Assembly: GCA_910577185.1 (NCBI GenBank)
Contig: CAJTLR010000058.1
Location: forward strand, 1 to 24,097
Source of the DNA: an uncultured Acetatifactor sp.
GTDB lineage: Bacteria; Bacillota; Clostridia; Lachnospirales; Lachnospiraceae
Reading direction: 5' to 3'
DNA: 24,097 bases
Of the stretch, positions 14,966 to 23,531 are shown piece after piece. How positions within the stretch are numbered: the stretch's first letter is position 1; every line of letters starts with the position of its first letter. The notes beneath the pieces are model-generated. The model ran no database searches. It had not been told where the DNA came from and worked only from the letters and a program-made list of their open reading frames with translations. Made by a program: the position numbers and the translations under genes.

Positions 14966-16002
14966 TGGCCGTGGAATTGCGGAAGTCAGATTTTTACTTT
15001 GATCTGCCCGAAGAACTGATTGCACAGGATCCTCTGGAGGAGCGCTCCTCCAGCAGGCTCCTTGTGCTGGATAAAAAAACGGGGGCAAGATCCCACCATA
15101 TTTTCCGGGATGTGGTCTCTTTCCTGCGGAAAGGGGACTGTCTGGTGCTGAATGACACCAGGGTGATTCCTGCCAGGCTTCTGGGGGAGCGGGAGGGTAC
15201 CGGCGGCCATGTGGAGCTGCTTTTGCTGAAGCGCACCGGCGGGAATGTGTGGGAGACGCTGGTGAAACCCGGGAAAAAATGCCGTCCCGGAACAAAGCTG
15301 GTCTTTGGGGACGGACGGCTGAAGGCAGAAATTCTGGATGTGGCGGAAGAAGGCAGCCGCCTGGTTCATTTTACCTATGAGGGCATTTTTGAGGAAGTGC
15401 TGGATGCCCTGGGAGAAATACCTCTGCCGCCTTATATCACGCACAAACTCCAGGATAAAAACCGCTATCAGACAGTTTATGCCAGAAACGAAGGTTCTGC
15501 CGCCGCACCTACCGCAGGGCTTCATTTTACCGAAACTTTGCTGGAAGAAATTGCGGCAAAGGGGGTGAAGGTGGCTTATGTGACCCTTCATGTGGGGCTG
15601 GGGACGTTCCGGCCGGTGAAAGAAGACAATATCCTGGATCACCACATGCATTCGGAGTACTACCGGATATCAGAGGAAACCGCGGCAATAATCAACAGAA
15701 CCAAAACAGAGGGAGGGCGGGTGATCTGCGTAGGAACCACCAGCTGCCGGACCCTGGAAAGCGCCGCGGATGAAAACGGCATGGTGCATCCCGGCGGAAG
15801 GGACACGGATATTTTCATCTACCCCGGTTACCGGTTCAGGGTTCTGGACGGACTGATCACCAATTTTCACCTGCCCGAGTCCACGCTGATCATGCTGGTC
15901 TCCGCGCTGGCAGGACGGGAAAATGTGCTTGGAGCCTATGAGGAAGCGGTCAGGGAGAAATATCGTTTTTTCAGTTTCGGGGATGCCATGTATATTGGGT
16001 GA
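14965..16002 (+). CDS. queA: S-adenosylmethionine:tRNA ribosyltransferase-isomerase
   Basis: Transfers and isomerises the ribose part of SAM onto 7-aminomethyl-7-deazaguanine in tRNA to make epoxyqueuosine, the penultimate queuosine step at the wobble position of GUN anticodons. 345 residues, full length. Characteristic stretches: the N-terminal DFYFDLPEELIAQDPLEER, CLVLNDTRVIPARLLG, GEIPLPPYI, the strongly conserved AAPTAGLHFTETLL, VTLHVGLGTFRPV and the C-terminal NFHLPESTLIMLVSA. The start overlaps the stop of the upstream aminopeptidase by one base, with AGGAG about 11 bases upstream. No other queuosine gene (tgt, queG, queC-F) lies in the window. Confidence 0.97.
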   Translation: MAVELRKSDFYFDLPEELIAQDPLEERSSSRLLVLDKKTGARSHHIFRDVVSFLRKGDCLVLNDTRVIPARLLGEREGTGGHVELLLLKRTGGNVWETLVKPGKKCRPGTKLVFGDGRLKAEILDVAEEGSRLVHFTYEGIFEEVLDALGEIPLPPYITHKLQDKNRYQTVYARNEGSAAAPTAGLHFTETLLEEIAAKGVKVAYVTLHVGLGTFRPVKEDNILDHHMHSEYYRISEETAAIINRTKTEGGRVICVGTTSCRTLESAADENGMVHPGGRDTDIFIYPGYRFRVLDGLITNFHLPESTLIMLVSALAGRENVLGAYEEAVREKYRFFSFGDAMYIG

Positions 16003-16025
16003 GCCCTGGGCCGGCAAAAAAGGAC

Positions 16026-16054
16026 TTGAGAAAAAAGGAAAAAAATGATATACT
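16026..16054 (+). promoter_or_regulatory. Promoter of the pilZ-vanZ pair
   Basis: TTGAGA (16026-16031), 17-base spacer, TATACT (16049-16054). Predicted start about 16061, 43 bases before the pilZ start codon. Confidence 0.8.
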
Positions 16055-16103
16055 GAAACTATTCTGGGTGAGATATTTCACCGGCAAAAGGAGAGGTAGA
16101 ATT

Positions 16104-16442
16104 ATGCAGCAACAGGATAGAAGAAAGACAAGAAGAACCGATTTGGCCTCCAAGCTTGTGATTAAAAGGCTGGATGGCAATGCTGGCAAAGAAGTGACAA
16201 TCAATATTGCGGATGTATCCAAGAACGGCGTTGGCTTTGACTGCAGCGAACCCCTGCAGATCGGTGAGGTTTACGAGGCATATCTGACCATTTGGACCAA
16301 GGAGGTCATTCACGCGTTCCTGCAGATCGTAAGGATTGAGTTAAAGGCAGGCGGTTACGGATACGGTGCCATCTTTATCGGAATGCCAGAGATGGATTCT
16401 GCGAGAATTGAAGTATATCAGACTGTTAATGATGAAGTCTAA
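16104..16442 (+). CDS. Small PilZ-domain protein (candidate c-di-GMP receptor)
   Basis: 112-residue single-domain PilZ protein, a family that binds cyclic di-GMP and passes the signal to surface, motility or exopolysaccharide targets. The two binding motifs are visible: the arginine motif DRRKTRR (residues 5-11) and D-x-S-x-x-G (D37, S39, G42 in DVSKNGVGF). The rest alternates in the manner of a six-stranded barrel. The start is ATG at 16104, with AGGAGAGG (16089-16096) 7 bases upstream; the longer frame reaching 15999 overlaps queA and the promoter and is rejected. Its last codons overlap the start of the VanZ-like gene. The partner protein is unknown. Confidence 0.88.
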   Translation: MQQQDRRKTRRTDLASKLVIKRLDGNAGKEVTINIADVSKNGVGFDCSEPLQIGEVYEAYLTIWTKEVIHAFLQIVRIELKAGGYGYGAIFIGMPEMDSARIEVYQTVNDEV

Positions 16443-16989
16443 AGAAGAAAAAGGAATGCCGGGGAAAGTGGTCACTGTGCGGAAAGTGACTGTTACATGC
16501 ATTGTGTCCGCTTTGCTCGGAATACTTTATTATACGATTTTTCATTTTTCGGCCCAGGACAGCGGGGAATCCGGATCCCTGAGCAGGATGATTTCCGAGA
16601 AATGCGTGGGAATTCTGAATTCCCTGTCAGGAGCGGGCTGGAGTGACGCGGCCATGGCAGGAATGGCAGAGTATTTTGAACATCCCCTGCGGAAACTGGC
16701 CCATTTTTCGGAATATGCCTGCATGGGTGTCCTGGTGTATGTTCTGTGGAGCCAGTGGATGAGACAGGGGTGGAGACTCCGGCTGCTGACCGCGGTGTGG
16801 GTGTTTCTCTCTGCCGCCGGGGATGAATTTCACCAGTATTTTGTGCCGGGCAGATATGCCAGTTTTGCGGATGTGATGCTTGATACCTGCGGAGGCGTTT
16901 TTGGTATGCTGTTCTGTATCTGCGTGGTGTTTTTCTGCAGAAGGCATACCCTGAAAAAATCAGTTAAAAAAGCAGCGGCTGCCACCTGA
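16429..16989 (+). CDS. VanZ-like family membrane protein
   Basis: Small polytopic membrane protein of the VanZ-like family. VanZ itself gives low-level teicoplanin resistance, but most chromosomal members have no proven role. About 186 residues with hydrophobic segments near 20-37, 98-115, 121-137 and 150-172. The family signatures are clear: a short FSAQ after the first segment, LRKLAHFSEYACMGVLVYV, and GDEFHQYFVPGRYASFADV followed by DTCGG. The start is uncertain: tandem ATG codons at 16429 and 16432 overlap the end of pilZ (coupling), and ATG at 16456 follows AAGGA too closely for an ideal site. The stop lies inside the stem of the following terminator. Confidence 0.85.
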   Translation: MMKSKEEKGMPGKVVTVRKVTVTCIVSALLGILYYTIFHFSAQDSGESGSLSRMISEKCVGILNSLSGAGWSDAAMAGMAEYFEHPLRKLAHFSEYACMGVLVYVLWSQWMRQGWRLRLLTAVWVFLSAAGDEFHQYFVPGRYASFADVMLDTCGGVFGMLFCICVVFFCRRHTLKKSVKKAAAAT

Positions 16990-17004
16990 AGGGGGCAGCT
17001 TTTT
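16978..17004 (+). terminator. Terminator after the vanZ-like gene
   Basis: Stem GCTGCC (16978-16983) / GGCAGC (16994-16999) and TTTTT (17000-17004). The stem begins inside the vanZ coding end. On the other strand a T-run follows the stem at a distance of about six bases, so it may also stop transcripts of the convergent tyrA gene. Confidence 0.78.
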
Positions 17005-17023
17005 GTGTACACGGGGCGCGATC

Positions 17024-18124
17024 CTATAATCGTACTGTGGCGCTGTAGCCTGCTTCCTTCAGAATTTTCCCTGCCATTGTCATGGAAGCTTCCGTGTAAA
17101 ATTCTATCTTCAGGACACCGTCTTCTGATTCCCTGTTATGCGTGATCCCCACATTTTTGATACTCAGTCCCTGGCCGGCCAGAAGGGCGGTAATGTGGGC
17201 CAGGGCACCGGAACGGTCGGGAATCTCCACACTGATGCTGTGGGAGCGTTTGATGGGACCGCTGGAGGCATTGATGAAGGAATCCCGGTAAATCCGGGCA
17301 TCTTCAAACTGCCGGTACAGGGCATCCCCATCCTTTTGCTCCAGTTTTTCCTGAAAGGAAGTCAGTGCCCTGATGTAACCGGAGAGCAAAGCGGAAATAT
17401 TTTCCCCGTTGGCCAGGCAGATCTGCTGCCACATGCCTGCCTGGGAAGAAGCGATTCTGGTGATATCCTTGAATCCGCCCGCCGCAATCATCCGCATGAT
17501 GCCATCCGGGGAATCGCTTTCCCGCACCAGGTTCACAAGGGAGGAAGCGATGACATGCGGGAGATGGCTTATGGCGGCAGTTACATAATCATGCTGCCGA
17601 TAGTCCAGAATCAGGGGGATGGCCCGCATATCGGACACCAGTTTCCGGTAATGCTCCAGTTTTTCCGGGGAGACTTCGGGCGTGGGCGTGAGAATATAAT
17701 AGGCGTTTTCCAGAAGGGATGCCTTGGAATTGGCAAAGCCCACCCGTTCGCTGCCTGCCATGGGATGCCCGCCCACAAAGTTCTTTTCCAGTCCCGCGGC
17801 CCGTACGGCTTCGTGGATGCCGTTTTTTACGCTGCCCACATCCGTGAGAAGGCAGTCAGGTTTCATGATTTTCCTTACCGCACACAGATTGGCATCGTTT
17901 TTTTTCACAGGAGCGCATAAAAAAATATAGTCACATTCCGCAAACTTTTTGTCTATCCCGGAGGCGGTGACATCTGCCACGGCTTCCTTTTCCGCCAGGG
18001 AAAGGGTTTGGGGACTGATGTCAAAGGCGATGATTTTTACATGCCGGATATATTGTTTCAGGGCTCTGGCCACGGAGCCGCCGATGAGGCCCAGGCCGAT
18101 AAAGCCGCAGGTTAAATGGGACAT
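17024..18124 (-). CDS. tyrA: Prephenate dehydrogenase with C-terminal ACT domain
   Basis: NAD(P)-dependent oxidative decarboxylation of prephenate to 4-hydroxyphenylpyruvate, the tyrosine branch of aromatic amino acid synthesis. 366 residues from ATG at 18124. That start is chosen because GAGGTG lies 5 bases upstream and the Rossmann motif starts at once (GFIGLGLIGGSVA, with GxGxxG at 10-15); an upstream ATG at 18187 would add 21 atypical residues. Catalytic-domain marks: LTDVGSVKNGI, GGHPMAGSE with its histidine, and AISHLPHVIASSLVN. The last 70 residues (ISVEIPDRSGALAHITALLA onward) form an ACT domain, usually the tyrosine feedback site. It is divergent from the EF-G-like gene and away from other aromatic genes. 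Confidence 0.95.
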   Translation of the reverse strand: MSHLTCGFIGLGLIGGSVARALKQYIRHVKIIAFDISPQTLSLAEKEAVADVTASGIDKKFAECDYIFLCAPVKKNDANLCAVRKIMKPDCLLTDVGSVKNGIHEAVRAAGLEKNFVGGHPMAGSERVGFANSKASLLENAYYILTPTPEVSPEKLEHYRKLVSDMRAIPLILDYRQHDYVTAAISHLPHVIASSLVNLVRESDSPDGIMRMIAAGGFKDITRIASSQAGMWQQICLANGENISALLSGYIRALTSFQEKLEQKDGDALYRQFEDARIYRDSFINASSGPIKRSHSISVEIPDRSGALAHITALLAGQGLSIKNVGITHNRESEDGVLKIEFYTEASMTMAGKILKEAGYSATVRL

Positions 18125-18185
18125 GGAGACACCTCGTTTCTTCTGTTTTACTGTATTTTCCGAAATATTTTTTCCATCCCGTATC

Positions 18186-18214
18186 ACAATAGCACTTTAA
18201 TGTGCGAAAGTCAA
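18186..18214 (-). promoter_or_regulatory. Promoter of tyrA
   Basis: Read on the minus strand: TTGACT (18214-18209), 17-base spacer, TATTGT (18191-18186). The spacer holds a small inverted repeat GCAC...GTGC (18192-18205) that could be an operator; this is only a suggestion. Confidence 0.6.
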
Positions 18215-18271
18215 CAAAAATATCCTTTCCTTAAAAATGCCTTAAAAATTCAGAGAATTGAGAATAATAGC

Positions 18272-18300
18272 TTGTAAAAACCGGCACAGTCTAGTAAAAT
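18272..18300 (+). promoter_or_regulatory. Promoter of the EF-G-like gene
   Basis: TTGTAA (18272-18277), 17-base spacer, TAAAAT (18295-18300), start about 18307. It is divergent from the tyrA promoter, with about 57 bases between the two -35 boxes. Confidence 0.78.
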
Positions 18301-18376
18301 AGTCATATGGGAATGGTTTCTTTTGTCATTATCATGTCAAAACACCCAAATTACATAAAAACTGGAGGAAAGTCAA

Positions 18377-20470
18377 ATGAAAGTTTACACAACTGACAAG
18401 ATTCGTAATGTGGTGCTGCTGGGACACGGCGGAAGCGGTAAGACCAGCCTGGCGGAAGCTTTTGCGTATCTGTCCGGAATTACGTCCCGCATGGGTAAAG
18501 TGCCCGATGGCAATACTTTGAGTGACTACGGCAAAGAGGAACAGAAGCGTAAGTTTTCCATTAATGCATCCGTTATTCCCATTGAGTGGGAGGGACATAA
18601 GATCAATGTGATTGACACTCCCGGTTATTTTGATTTTGTGGGGGAGGCCGAAGAGGCTATCAGTGCCGCAGGCGCTGCTATCATCGTGGTAAACGGCAAG
18701 TCCGGCATCGAAGTGGGAACCCAGAAGGCATGGGAGCTTTGCGAGAAATATAAGCTGCCCAGGTTTATCTATGTTTCCAACATGGATGTGGACAATGCCT
18801 CTTTCCGTCAGGTGGTGGAGGACATGACCAATCTCTATGGCAAGAAGATGGCTCCCTTTAATCTGCCCATACGTGAGGCCGAGAAATTTGTCGGTTATGT
18901 AAATGTTGTCTCAGAGACCGGCCATCGCTGGCAGGGGAAGGAAGTTGTGGACTGTGAAGTGCCGGAATACAACAGGAAAAACCTGGAAATCTGCCGTGAT
19001 ACACTCATGGAAGCAGTGGCGGAGACCAGCGAGGAGATGATGGAGCGTTACTTTGGCGGGGAGACCTTCTCCGACGCGGAGATCCGTGCCGCCCTGAGAA
19101 CCAATGTGTGCGACGGAACCATCGTTCCCATGACCATGGGATCCAATATACTGTGCCAGGGTGTTTACACGCTGCTGGATGACATTGTGAAATACATGCC
19201 CAGCCCCGAGAACCGCAAGATCGCGGGAATCAATATGAAGACAAATGAGATTTACAATGCGGACTATGATTTTTCCAAGGCAAAATCCGCCATTATCTGG
19301 AAAACCATTGTCGACCCTTTTATCGGAAAATATTCCCTGGTAAAGGTAAACTCTGGCGTTCTGAAGACGGATGACCTGCTTTACAACGTGGATTCCGAAG
19401 TGGAAGAGAAGATCGGCAAACTGTATGTCCTGCAGGGAAATAAACCCATGGAAGTGCCTGAGCTTCACGCGGGGGATCTGGGCGCGCTGGCAAAGCTCAG
19501 CGATGCGAAGACGGGCAACAGCCTTGCCACCAAGACGACTCCCATCAAATACGGCAAGGTGGAGGTATCCACTCCTTATACCTGCATGCGTTATAAGCCC
19601 AAGAATAAGGGGGATGTGGACAAGATTTCCCAGGCACTGCAGAAACTGACCAATGAAGATCTTACCCTGAAGGTGGTAAACGATGCGGAGAACAGACAGA
19701 CCCTGCTCTATGGTATGGGCGACCAGCATCTGGATATCGTTGTCAGCCGCCTTCTGAATGAATATAAGGTGGATGTGGAACTGGACCGTCCCAAGGTTGC
19801 CTACAGGGAGACCATCAAGAAGCAGTCTGATGTGGAATATAAATACAGAAAACAGTCCGGCGGCCACGGACAGTACGGACATGTTAAAATGCGTTTTGCT
19901 CCTTCCGGGGATATGGAGCAGGCGTTTGAATTTGCCCAGGAAGTGGTGGGAGGCACCGTTCCCAAGAACTACTTCCCCGCTGTGGAGAAGGGGCTGCAGG
20001 AATCCGTGATCAAAGGACCCATGGCGGCTTATCCCGTGGTGGGTGTGAAAGCGGTTCTCTATGATGGATCCTACCATCCGGTAGACTCCTCCGAGCAGGC
20101 ATTCAAGATGGCTACCATCCAGGCATTTAAGAAGGGATTTATGGAAGCGCATCCCATTCTGCTGGAGCCCATCGCGTCCCTGAAAGTCACGGTTCCCGAT
20201 GCCTACACGGGAGATGTTATGGGAGACCTGAACAAGAGACGCGGACGTGTGCTGGGAATGAACCCCCTGGCCGGCGGGAAGCAGGTAATTGAGGCAGAAA
20301 TTCCCCAGAGTTCCCTCCATGGCTATTGCACGGACCTTCGTTCCATGACCGGAGGAAGGGGTGTTTACAGCTATGAGTTTATCCGCTATGAGCAGGCTCC
20401 TTCGGATGTCCAGGAGAAGGAGATTGCCGCAAGGGCGGCCAGCGTTGCGGAAAACTCTGCAGACGACTGA
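18377..20470 (+). CDS. Elongation factor G-like GTPase (EF-G2/FusA2-type paralogue)
   Basis: Five-domain translational GTPase of 697 residues, the length of EF-G. It is not the standard EF-G. The P-loop reads GHGGSGKT (16-23), where EF-G has AHIDAGKT. Switch II reads DTPGYFDF (80-87) with Tyr84 in place of the usual histidine. The G4 motif reads SNMD (134-137), where NKMD is usual. These features match the EF-G-like/FusA2 group, whose physiological role is not settled (ribosome-dependent GTPase in some, little translocation activity). Domains III-V are present, including GGHGQYGHVKMRF and the C-terminal DLNKRRGRVLGMNPLAGG. GGAGG (18364-18368) is 8 bases before the ATG. No rpsL/rpsG/tuf neighbours, unlike canonical fusA. 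Confidence 0.92.
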   Translation: MKVYTTDKIRNVVLLGHGGSGKTSLAEAFAYLSGITSRMGKVPDGNTLSDYGKEEQKRKFSINASVIPIEWEGHKINVIDTPGYFDFVGEAEEAISAAGAAIIVVNGKSGIEVGTQKAWELCEKYKLPRFIYVSNMDVDNASFRQVVEDMTNLYGKKMAPFNLPIREAEKFVGYVNVVSETGHRWQGKEVVDCEVPEYNRKNLEICRDTLMEAVAETSEEMMERYFGGETFSDAEIRAALRTNVCDGTIVPMTMGSNILCQGVYTLLDDIVKYMPSPENRKIAGINMKTNEIYNADYDFSKAKSAIIWKTIVDPFIGKYSLVKVNSGVLKTDDLLYNVDSEVEEKIGKLYVLQGNKPMEVPELHAGDLGALAKLSDAKTGNSLATKTTPIKYGKVEVSTPYTCMRYKPKNKGDVDKISQALQKLTNEDLTLKVVNDAENRQTLLYGMGDQHLDIVVSRLLNEYKVDVELDRPKVAYRETIKKQSDVEYKYRKQSGGHGQYGHVKMRFAPSGDMEQAFEFAQEVVGGTVPKNYFPAVEKGLQESVIKGPMAAYPVVGVKAVLYDGSYHPVDSSEQAFKMATIQAFKKGFMEAHPILLEPIASLKVTVPDAYTGDVMGDLNKRRGRVLGMNPLAGGKQVIEAEIPQSSLHGYCTDLRSMTGGRGVYSYEFIRYEQAPSDVQEKEIAARAASVAENSADD

Positions 20471-20501
20471 TTCTGAAAAATTTTACAAGACCTGACAAAA
20501 C

Positions 20502-20531
20502 CAGCAGTCCGGTGCATGTTCCGGGCTGCTG
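20502..20531 (+). terminator. Probable terminator after the EF-G-like gene
   Basis: Eleven-position stem CAGCAGTCCGG (20502-20512) / CCGGGCTGCTG (20521-20531) with one G-T pair and an 8-base loop. The following TATGTCTTGTTA is only a weak T-tract. The rest of the gap to leuS shows no promoter or T-box I would defend. Confidence 0.6.
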
Positions 20532-20654
20532 TATGTCTTGTTACGGTACGGGATTGTTTTCCGTCCGGAACGGGAGGGAGCAGCCCTGGCTGTGCATAGG
20601 GAATGACAGATACAGGGACACAAAATAGAATCTGATTCTTGAGGAGACATAATT

Positions 20655-23066
20655 ATGGCAAAACCTTACAACCACCATGAGGTGGAGAAAAAATGGCAGG
20701 CGGTCTGGGACGAAGAAAAGGCATTTCAGACTTCCGAAGATTATTCCAGGCCCAAATACTATTGTCTGGTGGAATTTCCCTATCCTTCAGGGCAGGGGCT
20801 GCATGTGGGACATCCGCGTCCCTACACGGCCCTGGACATAGTGGCGCGCAAGCGCAGGATGCAGGGCTACAATGTACTCTATCCCATGGGATGGGATGCA
20901 TTTGGCCTTCCCACGGAAAACTACGCCATCAAGAACCACATTCATCCCAGAATTGTGACGAAGAATAATGTGGAGCGTTTCAAGGGCCAGCTTCATGCCC
21001 TTGGATATTCCTTCGACTGGGAAAGGGAAGTCAATACCACGGACCCCGGTTATTATAAGTGGACCCAGTGGATTTTCCTGAAACTCTTCAAGGCAGGACT
21101 GGCATACAAGACAGAGATGCCCATCAACTGGTGTACTTCCTGCAAGGTGGGACTTGCCAATGAGGAAGTCGTCAGCGGAGTCTGCGAGCGCTGCGGTTCG
21201 GAAGTGGTCCGCAGGGTCAAGAGCCAGTGGATGCTGAAAATTACGGAGTATGCGGAAAAGCTGCTGCAGGGACTGGACACGGTTGATTATATTGAACGTG
21301 TCAAAGTTTCCCAGAAGAACTGGATTGGTAAATCCCAGGGGGCAGAGGTAGATTTTGCCATAACGGGAAAAGAGGAGAAACTCCGTATTTATACCACAAG
21401 ACCGGATACCCTTTTTGGGGCCACATATATGGTGGTATCACCGGAGCATCCCCTGATCGACAAATACCGGGATGAAATCCGCAATTATGACGCCCTGGCC
21501 GCATACCGGGAGCAGGCGGCGAAGAAATCCGATTTTGAGCGTACAGAACTGGCCAAAGACAAGACCGGTGTGCAGATAGAGGGCCTGACAGCCACCAATC
21601 CTGTGAACGGGAAGGAAATTCCGGTCTGGATTTCCGATTATGTGCTGATGACCTATGGTACGGGGGCCATCATGGCCGTGCCCGCCCATGACGAGAGAGA
21701 CTGGGATTTTGCAAAGAAATTCGGACTCCCCATCGTGGAGGTAGTGGCGGGAAGCCCTGTCAGCGTGCAGGAGGCCGTATATCCGGACGTGGAGACGGGA
21801 ACACTTGTAAATTCCGATTTCCTGGACGGCCTTTCCGTGGCGGATGCCAAGAAAAAAATCATCGAATACCTGGAGAATAACGGTCTGGGCACCAGCAAGA
21901 CCAATTACAAACTCCGTGACTGGGTATTTTCCAGACAGCGTTACTGGGGAGAGCCGATTCCCATTGTAAAATGTGAAAAGTGCGGTTTCGTGCCCATTGA
22001 TGAGAGTGAACTTCCCCTGATGCTTCCCGAGGTGGAAAGTTATGAACCCACCGACAACGGGGATTCCCCGCTGGCATCCATGACGGACTGGGTGAATACC
22101 ACATGCCCGCACTGCGGCGGCCCTGCGAAGCGTGAGACGGATACCATGCCCCAGTGGGCGGGTTCCTCCTGGTATTTCTTAAGATACACGGATCCGAAAA
22201 ATGAGGAGGCGATTGCTGGCAAAGAGGCGCTGGAATACTGGATGCCCGTAGACTGGTACAATGGCGGTATGGAGCATACCACGCTCCACCTGCTGTATTC
22301 CCGTTTCTGGCACAGGTTTCTCTATGACCAGAAAGATGTGCCATGCGCCGAGCCTTACCGGAAGAGAACCAGCCATGGCATGATTCTGGGTTCCAATGGG
22401 GAAAAAATGTCCAAATCCAGGGGAAATGTAGTAAACCCGGATGACATTGTCAGGGAGTACGGCGCGGATACCCTGCGCTGCTATGAAATGTTTATCGGTG
22501 CCTTTGACCTGAGTGCCGCCTGGAGCGAGGATGGCGTAAAAGGTTGCCGCCGCTTCCTGGAAAGGGTGTGGAAGCTGCAGGATATGCTGGTGGAGGGGGA
22601 TGGCTACAGCGCATCCCTGGAGACAAAAATGCACCAGACCATCAAAAAAGTGTCGGGAGACTTTGAAAACCTGAAATATAATACCGCCATTGCGGCAATG
22701 ATGTCCCTGATCAATGAGTTTTACAAAAAGAACGAAGTCACAAAGGGAGAGTTCAAAACACTGCTGGCATTGCTGAATCCGGTGGCGCCCCATATCACGG
22801 AAGAACTGTGGCAGGAGGCCGGATATGAAGGCAGGCTTTATGAGACCACATGGCCGGTTTATGAGGAAGCCAGGACCGTGGAAAGCATGACAGAGATCGG
22901 GGTACAGGTGAACGGCAAAATCCGTGTGACCATTTCGGTGCCCAAAGATCAGGAAAAAGATGCTATCATTGCGGCGGCGAAAGAAGCGCTGGGAGACAAA
23001 CTCACCGGAAATATTGTAAAAGAGATCTATGTTCCCGGGAGGATTGTAAATATCGTAGTAAAATAA
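20655..23066 (+). CDS. leuS: Leucine--tRNA ligase
   Basis: Class Ia synthetase charging tRNA-Leu in the cytoplasm, with editing. 803 residues, full length. The HIGH motif is HVGH (50-53), followed by NVLYPMGWDAFGLPTENYAI. A zinc-type cysteine pair CTSC...CERCG follows (about 158-181). The CP1 editing domain holds TTRPDTLFGATYMVVSPEHP and GTGAIMAVPAHDERDWDFA. The KMSKS loop is exact (584-588, SNGEKMSKSRGNVVNP). The C-terminal anticodon-binding and small C-terminal domains are complete. GAGGAG (20641-20646) lies 8 bases before the ATG. It seems to be a single-gene unit, ending in a strong hairpin. Confidence 0.98.
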   Translation: MAKPYNHHEVEKKWQAVWDEEKAFQTSEDYSRPKYYCLVEFPYPSGQGLHVGHPRPYTALDIVARKRRMQGYNVLYPMGWDAFGLPTENYAIKNHIHPRIVTKNNVERFKGQLHALGYSFDWEREVNTTDPGYYKWTQWIFLKLFKAGLAYKTEMPINWCTSCKVGLANEEVVSGVCERCGSEVVRRVKSQWMLKITEYAEKLLQGLDTVDYIERVKVSQKNWIGKSQGAEVDFAITGKEEKLRIYTTRPDTLFGATYMVVSPEHPLIDKYRDEIRNYDALAAYREQAAKKSDFERTELAKDKTGVQIEGLTATNPVNGKEIPVWISDYVLMTYGTGAIMAVPAHDERDWDFAKKFGLPIVEVVAGSPVSVQEAVYPDVETGTLVNSDFLDGLSVADAKKKIIEYLENNGLGTSKTNYKLRDWVFSRQRYWGEPIPIVKCEKCGFVPIDESELPLMLPEVESYEPTDNGDSPLASMTDWVNTTCPHCGGPAKRETDTMPQWAGSSWYFLRYTDPKNEEAIAGKEALEYWMPVDWYNGGMEHTTLHLLYSRFWHRFLYDQKDVPCAEPYRKRTSHGMILGSNGEKMSKSRGNVVNPDDIVREYGADTLRCYEMFIGAFDLSAAWSEDGVKGCRRFLERVWKLQDMLVEGDGYSASLETKMHQTIKKVSGDFENLKYNTAIAAMMSLINEFYKKNEVTKGEFKTLLALLNPVAPHITEELWQEAGYEGRLYETTWPVYEEARTVESMTEIGVQVNGKIRVTISVPKDQEKDAIIAAAKEALGDKLTGNIVKEIYVPGRIVNIVVK

Positions 23067-23101
23067 ACGTGTGAAGGATGGAAATATACGGAAACGGCAA
23101 G

Positions 23102-23134
23102 GGAGGGAAGCACACATGCAGCTTCCCTCCTTTT
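23102..23134 (+). terminator. Terminator of leuS, between convergent genes
   Basis: Perfect 10-bp stem GGAGGGAAGC (23102-23111) / GCTTCCCTCC (23121-23130), 9-base loop, TTTT at 23131-23134. It sits between leuS and the convergent small genes and may serve both strands, though the T-tract is better on the plus strand. Confidence 0.85.
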
Positions 23135-23165
23135 GCCTTATTCGGAAAATGGAATTCCGGCAGAA

Positions 23166-23465
23166 TTACGGTTCCTGCGCAAGTTTTCCGTTCCGGCTTT
23201 TTTCCAGTATTTTGTCAATCTGCGACAATTCTTCCTGGCTGCTGTGTTTCCGGATGGCGGCAATGGCAGCATTCATCTCCTGGGGTGTAAAGGTGAGATT
23301 TTCCTGCTTTGCCTTTTTCATCATGGGCAGCGCAAAAGCCATCATTTCCTTCTGGCTCTTGCCCCGTCCTTTTGCGAACAGGTCTTCCACAAACTTCAGC
23401 TTTTTTTCCGGGATGTCTTTCACAAGCGGATCCGACATCCAGGCAGGTCTTGATTGATTTTCCAT
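23166..23465 (-). CDS. Hypothetical small helical protein
   Basis: 99 residues, function not recognised. It is highly charged and predicted to be almost wholly helical, with lysine-rich and Met-rich stretches (for example SQKEMMAFALPMMKKAKQEN), no signal peptide, no membrane segment and no cysteine, so a soluble cytoplasmic protein is likely. ATG at 23465 is preceded on its strand by AAAGGAG, 6 bases away. It lies 66 bases after the neighbouring 166-residue gene on the same strand, with no terminator seen between, so they form a probable operon. The reading frame with its good ribosome binding site and convergent setting supports a real gene. Confidence 0.75.
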   Translation of the reverse strand: MENQSRPAWMSDPLVKDIPEKKLKFVEDLFAKGRGKSQKEMMAFALPMMKKAKQENLTFTPQEMNAAIAAIRKHSSQEELSQIDKILEKSRNGKLAQEP

Positions 23466-23531
23466 GGAGGCTCCTTTCTGTTTTTTAATTCCCGCTGGCG
23501 GAAAACAATCATTATGATGGGGACTTTGGAT

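Noticed and set aside
13382..15295. 637-codon minus-strand frame across the aminopeptidase and queA
   Set aside because: Both plus-strand genes are conserved enzymes with full motifs; the antisense frame has no ribosome binding site or recognisable domain.
17035..17040. TATAAT near the tyrA 3' end as a plus-strand promoter
   Set aside because: No matching -35 box at suitable distance and nothing to transcribe downstream on that strand except antisense of tyrA.
17138..17920. 260-codon plus-strand frame opposite tyrA
   Set aside because: tyrA has intact Rossmann and ACT motifs and its own promoter; the opposite frame is a shadow.
18911..20320. 469-codon minus-strand frame opposite the EF-G-like gene
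   Set aside because: Shadow of a conserved GTPase; composition and lack of start signals argue against coding.
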